DNA of 64,000 nucleotides, from NCBI RefSeq assembly GCF_001420695.1, contig NZ_LJJB01000007.1:1942142-2006141 (forward strand), read 5' to 3'. The stretch is from Brevibacillus choshinensis. GTDB taxonomy: Bacteria; Bacillota; Bacilli; Brevibacillales; Brevibacillaceae. Below, one piece after another: positions 7,642 through 16,047 of the stretch. The notes under the pieces are model-generated. The model searched no databases. It saw only the letters and a list, made by a program, of their open reading frames with translations, and was not told the origin of the DNA. How positions within the stretch are numbered: position 1 is the first letter of the stretch; the number at the start of each line of letters is the position of its first letter. A program made the translations under genes and the position numbers.

Positions 7642-8706
7642 TCACTTAAAAACCGGCCATATACTAGGTGTCTCCTGCCCAACATACCAGACAGCAGAGC
7701 CTTTCAATTTGTACTTGTTTACGAGATCCAGTCTATGTTTCATTGACATTTCATCCTCGATCCAGATCTGATGCTTTTCTCCATTCTCGATGAACTCAAC
7801 GTAATTTTGCTTTGTCTTGTCATCCCACTTCTTCGTTAACTTTTTCTCCGCCAGCAATTGCTCTGTTTCTTGCATATTCCGGTCAAATCGAATAGATTGG
7901 TTTGTCTGGAGATTCGTAACCCATTCCCTTGTATAAAAGGGCAAGGCAAGCAGAATTTTTTCAGGAGGAACGTCCTTTAGCAAGAGCTGCAGTCCTTCTT
8001 CTACCCATTGCAGAGAGGCTACGGAACCTACTTTTTCCCCGCCACCCAAATCTTGATCATACCCCATCATGACAATGTAATCAGCCGTTCTCCCGAGCTC
8101 TTTTCGATCGTAGCTCCCTGACCAAAACGGGTCTGGATTATCCCTCGTCACATCCACGGACACAACAATCCCATGGGGAGAGAAGGTTTTCTTCAGTTGT
8201 TTGACAAATTCGACAAAGTCGTCTTTGTTTTTGGGATTAATATTTTCAAAGTCTACGTTAATTCCATCGATCTTGGATGGAACCATTTTCTCTTCGAGGA
8301 GCTTCGCAATCTTTTTATGGTTATCCCGATTGCCTATCACCGAATCAGTCAACTCTGCATTAAACTGGTTCCCGAAAAACGCCCACACCTTTTTACCTGA
8401 CTCATGTGCCCAGTTTATGTATCTTGGATCAGCTTCCCCCGACACGAGTCTTTCTTCATCCAGACTGAACCAGCGGGGGGATACTACGTTCATTTCTGTT
8501 GAAACACTGTTTTGTTGAATATAAATATCCGTGGTTCCGAAGGCATTCCATCCTAAAACGATCCGACTCCGATTGTCGTGGCTTTTTGAATTCATGTTCG
8601 ATGCCCGATTTTGCGGAGCCGCTTCTTGGCGTGGCTGACCAGACTGACTACAGCCACTAATTCCGAGCAACAAGAACAAGGAAAAACAAATTACCAGTTT
8701 TCGCAC
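7642..8706 (-). CDS. GH18 (chitinase-like) lipoprotein
   Basis: The start region carries a lipoprotein signal peptide: positively charged VRK, a hydrophobic stretch FSLFLLLG and lipobox ISGC. The mature protein is a glycoside hydrolase family 18 barrel with the catalytic DGINVDFENI (DxxDxE, Glu as acid) and later YIVMMGYDQD and ALPFYTREW. Homologues hydrolyse chitin or peptidoglycan N-acetylglucosamine linkages; in spore formers similar proteins act on the cortex or cell wall. A GTG with AAGGA 6 bases upstream is my preferred start. The ATG at 8712 is too close to that site, and the longer frame upstream lacks one. Confidence 0.85.
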   Translation of the reverse strand: MRKLVICFSLFLLLGISGCSQSGQPRQEAAPQNRASNMNSKSHDNRSRIVLGWNAFGTTDIYIQQNSVSTEMNVVSPRWFSLDEERLVSGEADPRYINWAHESGKKVWAFFGNQFNAELTDSVIGNRDNHKKIAKLLEEKMVPSKIDGINVDFENINPKNKDDFVEFVKQLKKTFSPHGIVVSVDVTRDNPDPFWSGSYDRKELGRTADYIVMMGYDQDLGGGEKVGSVASLQWVEEGLQLLLKDVPPEKILLALPFYTREWVTNLQTNQSIRFDRNMQETEQLLAEKKLTKKWDDKTKQNYVEFIENGEKHQIWIEDEMSMKHRLDLVNKYKLKGSAVWYVGQETPSIWPVFK

Positions 8707-8809
8707 ACACATGTTCCTTTCTGGCATGTTTTTGCTTTGGTTAGTTTGTCCAAAAGAAAACGAGATTCTTCCCCCGGTTTTTGTTTCCAGATGTATGTAG
8801 GACCTACAC

Positions 8810-8836
8810 AAAAAAGCAGGCGAGGGCCTGCTTTTT
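8810..8836 (-). terminator. Terminator of the decayed dehydrogenase
   Basis: Near-perfect hairpin: AAAAAGCAGGC-CCTC-GCCTGC followed by TTTTTT on the minus strand, 17 bases after the pseudogene stop. Confidence 0.8.
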
Positions 8837-8852
8837 AATGACGAATCAATGA

Positions 8853-9170
8853 TTATTCTTGCGTGTTCACCAATATTTTCGCTTGGCTTTTATCTTTGAC
8901 CAAGAGCTCCAATCCATCTTGTACGATATCTGCCAGATCGATTTTTTCGTGATCACTTTTTTGACATCCAGTCGGCCAGCGCCCATCAGACCGATGACTT
9001 ACAGAAAGATGTGGCGATAAGCTAAGGTCGAGGTGACATTCAGTTCTTTTACCATCACTTGCATCAAATCTATTTCCGCTGGTTTCGCAAAAGCCGCAAT
9101 CACCATGATTTCTCCACTTCTAGTCAATGCAGTTTCTAGTATGAAGAACAACTATCCTGTAGTCACATTC
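8853..9170 (-). pseudogene. C-terminal remnant of a zinc alcohol/butanediol dehydrogenase
   Basis: Translation of the minus strand gives pieces typical of the C-terminus of medium-chain zinc dehydrogenases. GEIMVIAAFAKPAEIDLMQVMVKELNVTSTLAYRHIF is followed by an in-frame TAA, then VIGLMGAGRLDVKKVITKKIDLADIVQDGLELLVKDKSQAKILV (quoted here as landmarks). No intact N-terminal catalytic domain or cofactor site is present upstream. The nonsense codon where the family normally reads PE-VIGLM, together with the missing N-terminal two thirds, marks it as a pseudogene. RNase J lies just beyond in the opposite direction. Confidence 0.78.
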
Positions 9171-9265
9171 GAGCTATCCGAAAAAGCTTCCGCTGATGTA
9201 TTTCAAAAGAATAACCGCATACCTGCCTGCTCATGCTAGTAAGAGTTTTAAGAGTATGGGGGTAA

Positions 9266-10933
9266 ATGTCAATGAGCACACTTTCGGTCTTTTCCTTAGG
9301 CGGAGTATATGAAATCGGTAAGAACATGTATGGCATTCAATACGAGGATGATATCGTATTAATCGATTGCGGTTCGAAGTTCCCGGATGAAAGTCTTCTT
9401 GGGATTGACCTGATTATACCTGATATTACCTATTTGCTGGAAAACCCCGATAAAGTCAGAGGATTGATTGTGACGCACGGCCATGAAGATCACATTGGTG
9501 GTATTCCCTATTTATTGAGACAATTCAACGTTCCTATTTATGGGACACGACTTACATTAGGGTTGATTGAAGAGAAGTTAAAGGAGCATGGTCTACTTCA
9601 GGCCACTTCACGCACTTCCATCAATTCTCAATCAACCATCCACTTGGGCTCTTTCACGATTAGCTTCTTTCAAACCAACCACAGCATTCCCGATTGTTTA
9701 GGTGTTGTCTTTGATACGCCGAAAGGTACAGTCGTCCATACCGGTGATTTTAAATTCGATTTGACTCCCGTTCACAATCAAACGCCAGATATTCATAGAA
9801 TGGCTGAAATCGGGAAAAAAGGGGTTCTCGTTTTATTGTCAGAAAGTACAAATGCAGAACGCCCCGGATTCACCCCATCGGAGAAGCTCGTAGGCGATCA
9901 TTTACGGGAAGCTTTCAGCAAAGCCAAGCAGAAAATATTCGTGTCCACCTTTGCCTCCAATGTGTACCGCCTGCAACAAGTCATTGATGCCGCACTTTTG
10001 ACAAATCGGAAGCTCATGTTGCTGGGAAGAAGCATGGTGAATGTCGTAAGAATTGCTTCCGAGCTGGGCTATTTGCATGTCCCTGAAGGAATGCTGGTAG
10101 AACCGGAAGAAGCAGATCAGTTTAACCGTCATCAACTCGCTATCTTATGTACAGGAAGCCAAGGTGAGCCCAACGCGGCATTGTCTCGTTTATCCACTTC
10201 CACTTATCGGCATGTAAAGGTGGAGGCCGGAGACACGGTGATTCTATCCGCGACTCCGATACCCGGAAACGAAAAAAACGTCTCGAGAATTGTAGACAAT
10301 TTATTTATGTTAGGTGCAAATGTTATTTACGGCTCTGGTTCTGTAACGGGCATGCATGTGTCCGGACACGGAAGTCAGGAAGAGCTCAAGTTGATGCTGA
10401 CGCTTATGAAACCAACGTATTTTATACCTATCCACGGAGAGTACCGGATGCTCCACCAACATCGCCTCTTAGCCGAGTCAGTAGGCATTGATAGGGATGA
10501 TGTCTTTATTGTGAATATAGGGGATGTTATCGATTTTAAGGATGGGGTACCTATTCAAGAACGGAAAATACCTGCAGGCAATACGCTCGTAGATGGCTTT
10601 GGCATTGGCGATGTGGGAACGGTCATTCTTCGCGACCGGAAACACCTTTCAGAGGATGGTATTCTCGTCGTTGTCGTTACTCGTAGTAAAACAGATGGAA
10701 AGATATTGTCTGGGCCAGAACTAATTTCTCGCGCTTTCGTCTTTGCTCCCGAAGCAGAGGGACTCATGGAGGAAGCGAGTCGCATCGGCTTAGAGGCATT
10801 AACAAAGCTACAACTAGAAAATGTGAACCAATGGGGCCGATTAAAACATGGGGTAAAGGAATCGATCGGGCAGTTCTTATATACAAAAACAAAGCGCAGA
10901 CCTATGATTCTCCCCATCATTATGGACGTGTAG
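9266..10933 (+). CDS. Ribonuclease J (metallo-beta-lactamase/beta-CASP)
   Basis: This 555-residue protein matches RNase J in length and order. It has an N-terminal beta-lactamase core with the zinc motif VTHGHEDHIGG (about residues 68-78) and NHSIPDCLGVVFDTPKGTVVHTGDFKFD. A beta-CASP insert carries STFASNVYRLQQ and GRSMVNVVRIA. The core resumes with CTGSQGEPNAALSRL and IPIHGEYRMLHQH, and a C-terminal domain follows. RNase J is a cytosolic 5'-exo/endonuclease central to mRNA decay and rRNA maturation in Bacillota. GGGGGT precedes two ATGs (9266 and 9272); either could be used. Whether this is the J1 or J2 type cannot be decided here. Confidence 0.95.
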   Translation: MSMSTLSVFSLGGVYEIGKNMYGIQYEDDIVLIDCGSKFPDESLLGIDLIIPDITYLLENPDKVRGLIVTHGHEDHIGGIPYLLRQFNVPIYGTRLTLGLIEEKLKEHGLLQATSRTSINSQSTIHLGSFTISFFQTNHSIPDCLGVVFDTPKGTVVHTGDFKFDLTPVHNQTPDIHRMAEIGKKGVLVLLSESTNAERPGFTPSEKLVGDHLREAFSKAKQKIFVSTFASNVYRLQQVIDAALLTNRKLMLLGRSMVNVVRIASELGYLHVPEGMLVEPEEADQFNRHQLAILCTGSQGEPNAALSRLSTSTYRHVKVEAGDTVILSATPIPGNEKNVSRIVDNLFMLGANVIYGSGSVTGMHVSGHGSQEELKLMLTLMKPTYFIPIHGEYRMLHQHRLLAESVGIDRDDVFIVNIGDVIDFKDGVPIQERKIPAGNTLVDGFGIGDVGTVILRDRKHLSEDGILVVVVTRSKTDGKILSGPELISRAFVFAPEAEGLMEEASRIGLEALTKLQLENVNQWGRLKHGVKESIGQFLYTKTKRRPMILPIIMDV

Positions 10934-10958
10934 CTTGGGTCAATTTTTACGGACATAG

Positions 10959-10987
10959 AAAAAACCGTCCCATTGGGCGGTTTTTCT
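10959..10987. terminator. Bidirectional terminator between RNase J and a small gene
   Basis: AAAAACCGTCCCATTGGGCGGTTTTT is an almost perfect hairpin with A/T tracts on both sides. It serves the RNase J gene and the convergent small gene. Confidence 0.85.
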
Positions 10988-11001
10988 GTCTGATCCCTCA
11001 T

Positions 11002-11148
11002 TTATTCGCGATCGTCTTTACCAGGCGCATCGACGTTATTCGTCCATCCCCAGCTCTCAATCTGTTTTTCGGGATTGCGTCCGTCTTCTGTTACGACTTG
11101 TTTATTCTGCTCTTTCTCAACTTCATGAATCTCTTCTTGGATGTCCAT
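11002..11148 (-). CDS. Small acidic/charged protein, 48 residues
   Basis: Starts at MDIQEEIHEVEKEQ with GGAGGGA 5 bases before the ATG. The longer frame up to 11208 has no ribosome site. The product is highly charged, rich in Glu, Asp, Asn and Gln, with no hydrophobic segment, and ends in NVDAPGKDDRE. I do not recognise its family. Short hydrophilic proteins of this sort are common in spore formers, but no function can be assigned. It shares a terminator with RNase J. Confidence 0.6.
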   Translation of the reverse strand: MDIQEEIHEVEKEQNKQVVTEDGRNPEKQIESWGWTNNVDAPGKDDRE

Positions 11149-11337
11149 ACCGTCCCTCCGTTTTCTTTCGCTCTTAGTACGTCCTAGTTTGAATCGAGGA
11201 GTTCTCAACTATGCAAGTCGAGAAAATGGCAGTGGACTTCTTTCTCATCCGTCAAATTAGCCATTCAGAATCGAATGAAGGACACGTTGTTTATTCATAC
11301 TATCTGGGAACGCTACTTTTGATGGGGGGTTGTTCCT

Positions 11338-11688
11338 TTGCTTCGCTTTTTGATCAAAGTGGTTATGAATGGTATCATTCTGGTTCCCTTTCTCTATTGG
11401 TACACCAACGCAACCGTGTTGTCGATCATTGTAACTTCTATTGTGTTCTCAGTCATCGCCTACCTCATAGGTGACCTCCTGATCCTGCGGGCTTCCAACA
11501 ACCTCGTCGCGACAGTTGCCGATTTGATTTTGGCAGTGTTCTATCTTGGAGTGGTTTCAGCCTTCATGCATTGGTCGTTCACTTGGGGGAAGCTGCTGTT
11601 TACGGCCGTAGTAGTAGGTGTAGTCGAGCTGCTCTATCATTTCTTCCTAAAAAGATTTGACGTTGAGTCCCAGCCCGAAAAGACATAG
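11338..11688 (+). CDS. DUF2512 (YndM-like) four-helix membrane protein
   Basis: A 116-residue protein with four predicted membrane spans: IKVVMNGIILVPFLYWY, ATVLSIIVTSIVFSVIAYL, LVATVADLILAVFYLGVV and LLFTAVVVGVVELLYHFFL. The GDLLILR motif after helix two and the short charged C-terminus are typical of the DUF2512 family found in endospore formers. The start is TTG; GGGGGGT lies upstream and the residues from there match the family N-terminus. Function unknown. Confidence 0.75.
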   Translation: MLRFLIKVVMNGIILVPFLYWYTNATVLSIIVTSIVFSVIAYLIGDLLILRASNNLVATVADLILAVFYLGVVSAFMHWSFTWGKLLFTAVVVGVVELLYHFFLKRFDVESQPEKT

Positions 11689-11728
11689 CCTCCGACCCAG
11701 ATGTATGTACATGACATACGTATAAGAA

Positions 11729-11760
11729 AGAGCCAACCGAATGGGTTGGCTTCTTTGATT
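11729..11760. terminator. Terminator between DUF2512 gene and peptide operon 1
   Basis: AGCCAACC-GAATG-GGTTGGCT with flanking A- and T-rich tracts. It ends the plus-strand gene and the long minus-strand operon that finishes at 11775. Confidence 0.8.
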
Positions 11761-11774
11761 TTTTGGCCTCATTA

Positions 11775-13535
11775 CTAGCCGATGATTCGCGTTGCTTCTT
11801 TTAAAGCCCATGCCACACGATTTTGTCCACGCGTCAAGTGGTTGAGGGTGACGTTATACAGATGAGAATCCGGTACGAGATTTTTCAAAGTGGTAGCAGG
11901 TGCGATATCAGGGAGTTTTGGAACATCCAGTGCCGGATCATGACGGAATTTTCCACGGCGCGAGAAGTTGATGGTAATCAAAGTGCGTCCCAGCTCCAGC
12001 AATTGTTCATTCACTTTCTTGACTTCTGGATCGCTCACTTCACCATTTTGCAAGCTTTCAATCGCCTGATAATATGATTCCAGCTCCGCCCGTAGATTCT
12101 TGGCCTCGGTCAGTGCAGTTTCAAAGCTAAAATGACTTCCTGCTGCTTCCTGATAGGTTTGAATGGTTTCCATGAACTCATCCACTGTATTTCGAAAGTT
12201 GTACGGCAGCAAAGAAGCATTTACCACACGTAAGATCGAAGCCGTATAAATCTTGATGTCCTTTAACAAAATGTCCAAATCGGCCACATACAGCAAGTCA
12301 TCTTCCGTATGCCATTCAATGTTTGCTCCGCATCCGCCTACAGGATAGTATCCTTTTTCCTGCAATAGTTCTTCCGGCATGCTCGAGGAAAGCATAAAGA
12401 AGGAGGTAATCCCGATGTTGTTGAACGAATAGTCGCCGGCTCGAGAAGGTCTGCTGCCTTTAGAGCCTTGATTCACCGTATCCTGAATGGCGCCCTTGCA
12501 CAGCTCGTCAACCTCACTCATCCATTCACTGTAGTCGTAGGATGTCGCCCATCGGCAGCCAGGCGAGTCGCAGTTCACTTGCGCCACGCAGTTCGCATCC
12601 AGATCCAGACCAAAGGTATCCGCAAACCAAGTAGATCCAGCATAACGTCCCGTCGAATGACCTGGCCAGATAGCGATCCGCAGACTGCGTTTCAGCTTGT
12701 CTCGATGCTTGTAAAAGACACGTGCCATCTCCAGCATGGCTGCATCGCCAGTCGTATTATCACCGATCCCCACGTGCCACGAGTCCAAGTGACCATGGAG
12801 CAGTACGTATTTCTCCGGTTCCTCAGTTCCTTCGATGAAAATGTCGATCAGTGGGCAAGCAAACCATCCTTTTTTATGAACGGTCTGAAACTCGACTTGT
12901 ACTTGTCCTTGCTTGCATAGCTCAATCAGTTCGTCACCATCCGCCCGGTTGACCGCCAACGCGGGAATTTTGGGCTCTTGATCAATGGTATCCAGATCAG
13001 GTGCTCCCCAGATTGTCGTACATATTCCATCGTGGATGTTTTTGCCCGGATTGACGAAGATTGCGCCCAGTACACCTAGCTTGTCAAAGGAAGCGACCTT
13101 GCCTGGCATGGCCAAACCTTCCGTAATGACTACTTTTCCTTTCAAATCACTAGAGTCCACAGTCACCTGAGAATGAAATACTTCTTGCATATCTGCAGCA
13201 TGACCAGAAGGGACGTACACAAGTTCACCGCTCACCCATTGATCACCTGTGGAAACGGCGAAGGCTGAGGTTTTTGCCCGGATTTCCTTGCTTGCGGGGC
13301 TGGTTACTTTGACACCCGCGTGAACGGGCACGCTCAAATATAGTTCGGGATGATGCACCTTGTGAGGCACGCCCCATTTTTCCAAAAAGGTGACAAGGTG
13401 ACGAAACGCCGTGCGCTCGTCTTCACTCGATGACTCTCTGACAAGTGTGCTGAACTGCTCCAGAATGACTTTTGAAGCATCCAGATTGATTTCATCCAAC
13501 AAGGTTTTTTCCGTATTTTTATAGGCTGTGGTCAA
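11775..13535 (-). CDS. PA-domain M28-family protein 1, catalytic Glu pair replaced
   Basis: A 586-residue M28B-type (PSMA/transferrin-receptor-like) protein without a signal peptide. It has an N-terminal helical lead, a PA domain (about 125-235, GKVVITEGLAMPGKVASF), the M28 core (about 240-440) and a C-terminal helical dimer domain. Metal ligands are visible as HLDSW, GIGDNTTG, VNCDSPG and EWHTEDD. The place of the catalytic/zinc Glu-Glu reads WPGHSTGRYAGS, so those two residues are His-Ser. It is the last gene of the first sigma-54 operon. Start TTG, with GGGAGAG 7 bases upstream. Closest paralogue in the window by eye is the protein at 27492-29258. Peptidase activity is likely altered; the substrate is unknown. 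Confidence 0.88.
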   Translation of the reverse strand: MTTAYKNTEKTLLDEINLDASKVILEQFSTLVRESSSEDERTAFRHLVTFLEKWGVPHKVHHPELYLSVPVHAGVKVTSPASKEIRAKTSAFAVSTGDQWVSGELVYVPSGHAADMQEVFHSQVTVDSSDLKGKVVITEGLAMPGKVASFDKLGVLGAIFVNPGKNIHDGICTTIWGAPDLDTIDQEPKIPALAVNRADGDELIELCKQGQVQVEFQTVHKKGWFACPLIDIFIEGTEEPEKYVLLHGHLDSWHVGIGDNTTGDAAMLEMARVFYKHRDKLKRSLRIAIWPGHSTGRYAGSTWFADTFGLDLDANCVAQVNCDSPGCRWATSYDYSEWMSEVDELCKGAIQDTVNQGSKGSRPSRAGDYSFNNIGITSFFMLSSSMPEELLQEKGYYPVGGCGANIEWHTEDDLLYVADLDILLKDIKIYTASILRVVNASLLPYNFRNTVDEFMETIQTYQEAAGSHFSFETALTEAKNLRAELESYYQAIESLQNGEVSDPEVKKVNEQLLELGRTLITINFSRRGKFRHDPALDVPKLPDIAPATTLKNLVPDSHLYNVTLNHLTRGQNRVAWALKEATRIIG

Positions 13536-13563
13536 TTGAATTCTCTCCCATCATCGTTATCTT

Positions 13564-14241
13564 TCAAGAATGCTTTAATCCGCTACTGACTATGGATTCT
13601 GCCATGTTTAACGCCGCTTTAGCCGGATTGATCACTGGGATGCCGAGTAGACTCTGCATTTCTTCCGCGACCTGCAAAAAGGCCATGGACATGCAGCCGA
13701 GTACCAGCACATCCGCACGATCGTGCTCGATTGCTTCCCTACCAACTTGAACGAGTTTTTCCAAGGTTTGCGCCCGATTATGGGATAGTTCGAGCACGGG
13801 AATCTCAACAGCGCGGACGGATGCGATCTTACTCGTCAATCCTGCTTTCTGAATCAATTCATAACTGCTCGCAATCATACTCTGGGCTACCGTTAACAGC
13901 GTAAATCTCTGGCCAAGCATAGCGGCTACGTGAAAACTGCTCATTCCAGGTCCTATCACAAGCATGTTGGTACATAACTCTCGATAGGCATCGATACCAG
14001 GATCGGCTGCACAACCAACAATCGCCGCATGATAGCCTTCGCGTTCCAATCGATCCATACTTTTAGCGTATTGAGGAATGGCTAGATACTCTTCATACAT
14101 GGACTCAATAGAAGCAGGACCTTCATTCGCATACGCCATCTCAACGGTCGTGCCGGGAGCTGCCCACTGCTGTAGCAGAATGCGTCTGCGCTCCACCTCT
14201 TCGGCTGACTTTGGGGCTGCTCCCACATAGGCTACTCTCAC
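13564..14241 (-). CDS. Asp/Glu/hydantoin racemase family protein 2
   Basis: A 225-residue member of the two-cysteine racemase family (hydantoin racemase/aspartate-glutamate racemase). The two catalytic Cys are in IVGCAADPGIDAYRE (about 73) and VLGCMSMAFLQVAEEM (about 181), as in hydantoin racemases. EGPASIESMYEEYL is the family N-terminal motif. Such enzymes invert a carbon alpha to a carbonyl without cofactor. Start GTG, with GGGGGTGGAG upstream. It is tandem with a close paralogue 22 bases away and embedded in an operon of peptide importers and hydrolases, which suggests stereo-inversion of a released amino acid or derivative. Confidence 0.85.
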   Translation of the reverse strand: MRVAYVGAAPKSAEEVERRRILLQQWAAPGTTVEMAYANEGPASIESMYEEYLAIPQYAKSMDRLEREGYHAAIVGCAADPGIDAYRELCTNMLVIGPGMSSFHVAAMLGQRFTLLTVAQSMIASSYELIQKAGLTSKIASVRAVEIPVLELSHNRAQTLEKLVQVGREAIEHDRADVLVLGCMSMAFLQVAEEMQSLLGIPVINPAKAALNMAESIVSSGLKHS

Positions 14242-14263
14242 CCGCGCTCCACCCCCATACCCG

Positions 14264-15019
14264 TTACGAACGACTTATCAGGAGTTCATTTAATGATTTC
14301 ACTTTCCCGCTGGCTAGCTTTGGCGGAAGAGCGTATGCCTTTTTGGAGTGAACCAGTTCGATCGAGACCAGAGCTTCCGTCATTTTCAAGGCGATTTTGG
14401 CCGGGTTAACTACCGGGATGCCTAGCGCCTCCTGCATCTCTTCCGCCACATTCAAAAATCCCATGGACATGCAACCTAGCACCAGTACATCTGCGCGATC
14501 CTTTTCGATCGCGTCACGTCCTATGCGAACGAGCTTTTCCAACGTTGCTTCTCGATTCACTGCGAGCTCTAATACAGGGATGTTGACGGCTCGCACAGAA
14601 GCTAGCTTGTCGGTCAAGCCTGATTTTGCAACCAACTCATGGCTGGAGCCAATCATACTGTCTGCTACCGTGAGCAAGGTGAATTGGTGTCCGAGCATGG
14701 CTGCAGCGTGAAAGCTGCTGGCGGCTGGACCTACGACCAGCATGTTGCTTGTGATCTCCCGAAACGCATCCAGCCCAGGATCACCTGCACAACCGAGTAT
14801 GGCGGCATCATAGCCTTCCTGTTCCAGCTGGTACATGATTTTCGCGACAGGTGGGATGGACAGGTACTCTTCGTACATCGATTCGATAGACGCAGGACCT
14901 TCCTGGACCGTGACGATCTCCACGTTCGTACCTGGTGCAGCCCAAAGCTTGAGCAGTTCTCCTCTGCGTGTAGCCTCCGTCTGATCCATGGGGCCTGGTA
15001 CGACATACATGATCTTCAT
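14264..15019 (-). CDS. Asp/Glu/hydantoin racemase family protein 1
   Basis: A 251-residue paralogue of the preceding racemase. Both catalytic Cys are present: ILGCAGDPGLDAFRE (about 73) and VLGCMSMGFLNVAEEM (about 181). About 25 extra C-terminal residues (KKAYALPPKLASGKVKSLNE) are not shared. The ATG overlaps the stop of the upstream ABC ATPase as ATGA (15016-15019), so translation is coupled. The further-upstream start at 15076 lies inside the ATPase gene and was rejected. Possible substrates are hydantoins, Asp/Glu or N-acyl amino acids; none can be chosen from sequence alone. Confidence 0.85.
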   Translation of the reverse strand: MKIMYVVPGPMDQTEATRRGELLKLWAAPGTNVEIVTVQEGPASIESMYEEYLSIPPVAKIMYQLEQEGYDAAILGCAGDPGLDAFREITSNMLVVGPAASSFHAAAMLGHQFTLLTVADSMIGSSHELVAKSGLTDKLASVRAVNIPVLELAVNREATLEKLVRIGRDAIEKDRADVLVLGCMSMGFLNVAEEMQEALGIPVVNPAKIALKMTEALVSIELVHSKKAYALPPKLASGKVKSLNELLISRS

Positions 15020-16047
15020 ATCACATGCTCCTCTCTTTTTACCTTTCTTTCGATATGAGGCGTAACCATGTGGCAAGCAACGATCTGGCCGCTAGCCGCT
15101 CGTCGCAGCTCGGGGGTTTGTTCCCGACAGATTGCTTCGGTATACGGGCACCGATCTTGAAAATGACAACCTTTGGGCATGTTGATCGGACTCGGCACAT
15201 GATTTTTTATGCGAACCTCTTCCGGTTCCTCGTCAGGATCTGGAGAGGGTACTGCTGCTAGCAAGGCTTGCGTATACGGGTGCTTGGGTTCATGTAACAC
15301 ACGGAAGGTATCCCCGATCTCCACGACTTTCCCCAAGTACATAATCGCCGTCTGTTCACACATGTAGGAGATGAGGGATAAATCGTGAGAAATGTAGACC
15401 GTCGTCAGCTGTAGCCGTTCCGTCAATGTTTTCATCAAATTGAGAACGCCAGCGCGTACAGATACATCCAGCATGGACACGGGTTCATCCGCCACCAAAA
15501 AGATCGGATCGACGATCAAAGCCCGTGCTAATACAACCCGTTGCAGCTGTCCACCGCTCATTTGATGGGGATACTTCTCAAAGAAGTTTTCGGCGGGAAT
15601 CAAATTCACTTGCTCCAGTGCTTGTTTAATAAGGAACATTCGCTCTTCTTTCGTCCCGATGTCGTGAACAATGAGCGGCTCCAGTAAGGAACGAAAAATG
15701 GTGAAGCGAGGATTTAATGCCTCAAACGGATTCTGGAACATCAATTGCGCTTGCTTTCGAAACTGTTTGAGCTCTTCTTTCCCTTTCATGTGGGTGATAT
15801 CTTTGCCATTGAATAAGAAGGTTCCAGAGGTGGGCTCATAGAGCTTCAATAACATTTTGGCGGTCGTTGTTTTCCCACACCCGCTCTCACCAGCAATACC
15901 GAGCGAATGTCCTTTTGGGATGCGAAAATGGACATCATCCACTGCCTTTAAGACGCCCGACCCTTCCCCGCTTTTGCGAAACAAATGCTGCCTAGCTTCA
16001 AAATGCTTGGAGAGACCGCGCACCTCTATGATGGGATTTTGCGCCAT
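15016..16047 (-). CDS. Oligopeptide ABC transporter ATPase (OppF/DppF type)
   Basis: A 343-residue ATPase. Walker A GESGCGKTT (about 55), signature MSGGQLQRV, Walker B IFLVADEP and the switch His in YISHDLSL are intact. The C-terminal GCHFQDRCPYTEAIC motif (oligopeptide/dipeptide transporter C-terminal region with Cys residues, often Fe-S) marks the Opp/Dpp class. It pairs with the OppD-type ATPase just upstream, overlapping its end by 22 bases. ATG with AAGGAGGTG upstream. Confidence 0.93.
   Translation of the reverse strand: MAQNPIIEVRGLSKHFEARQHLFRKSGEGSGVLKAVDDVHFRIPKGHSLGIAGESGCGKTTTAKMLLKLYEPTSGTFLFNGKDITHMKGKEELKQFRKQAQLMFQNPFEALNPRFTIFRSLLEPLIVHDIGTKEERMFLIKQALEQVNLIPAENFFEKYPHQMSGGQLQRVVLARALIVDPIFLVADEPVSMLDVSVRAGVLNLMKTLTERLQLTTVYISHDLSLISYMCEQTAIMYLGKVVEIGDTFRVLHEPKHPYTQALLAAVPSPDPDEEPEEVRIKNHVPSPINMPKGCHFQDRCPYTEAICREQTPELRRAASGQIVACHMVTPHIERKVKREEHVI

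Noticed and set aside
9033-9239. Plus-strand 68-codon frame upstream of RNase J
   Set aside because: It is antisense to recognisable dehydrogenase remnants on the minus strand and has no ribosome site.
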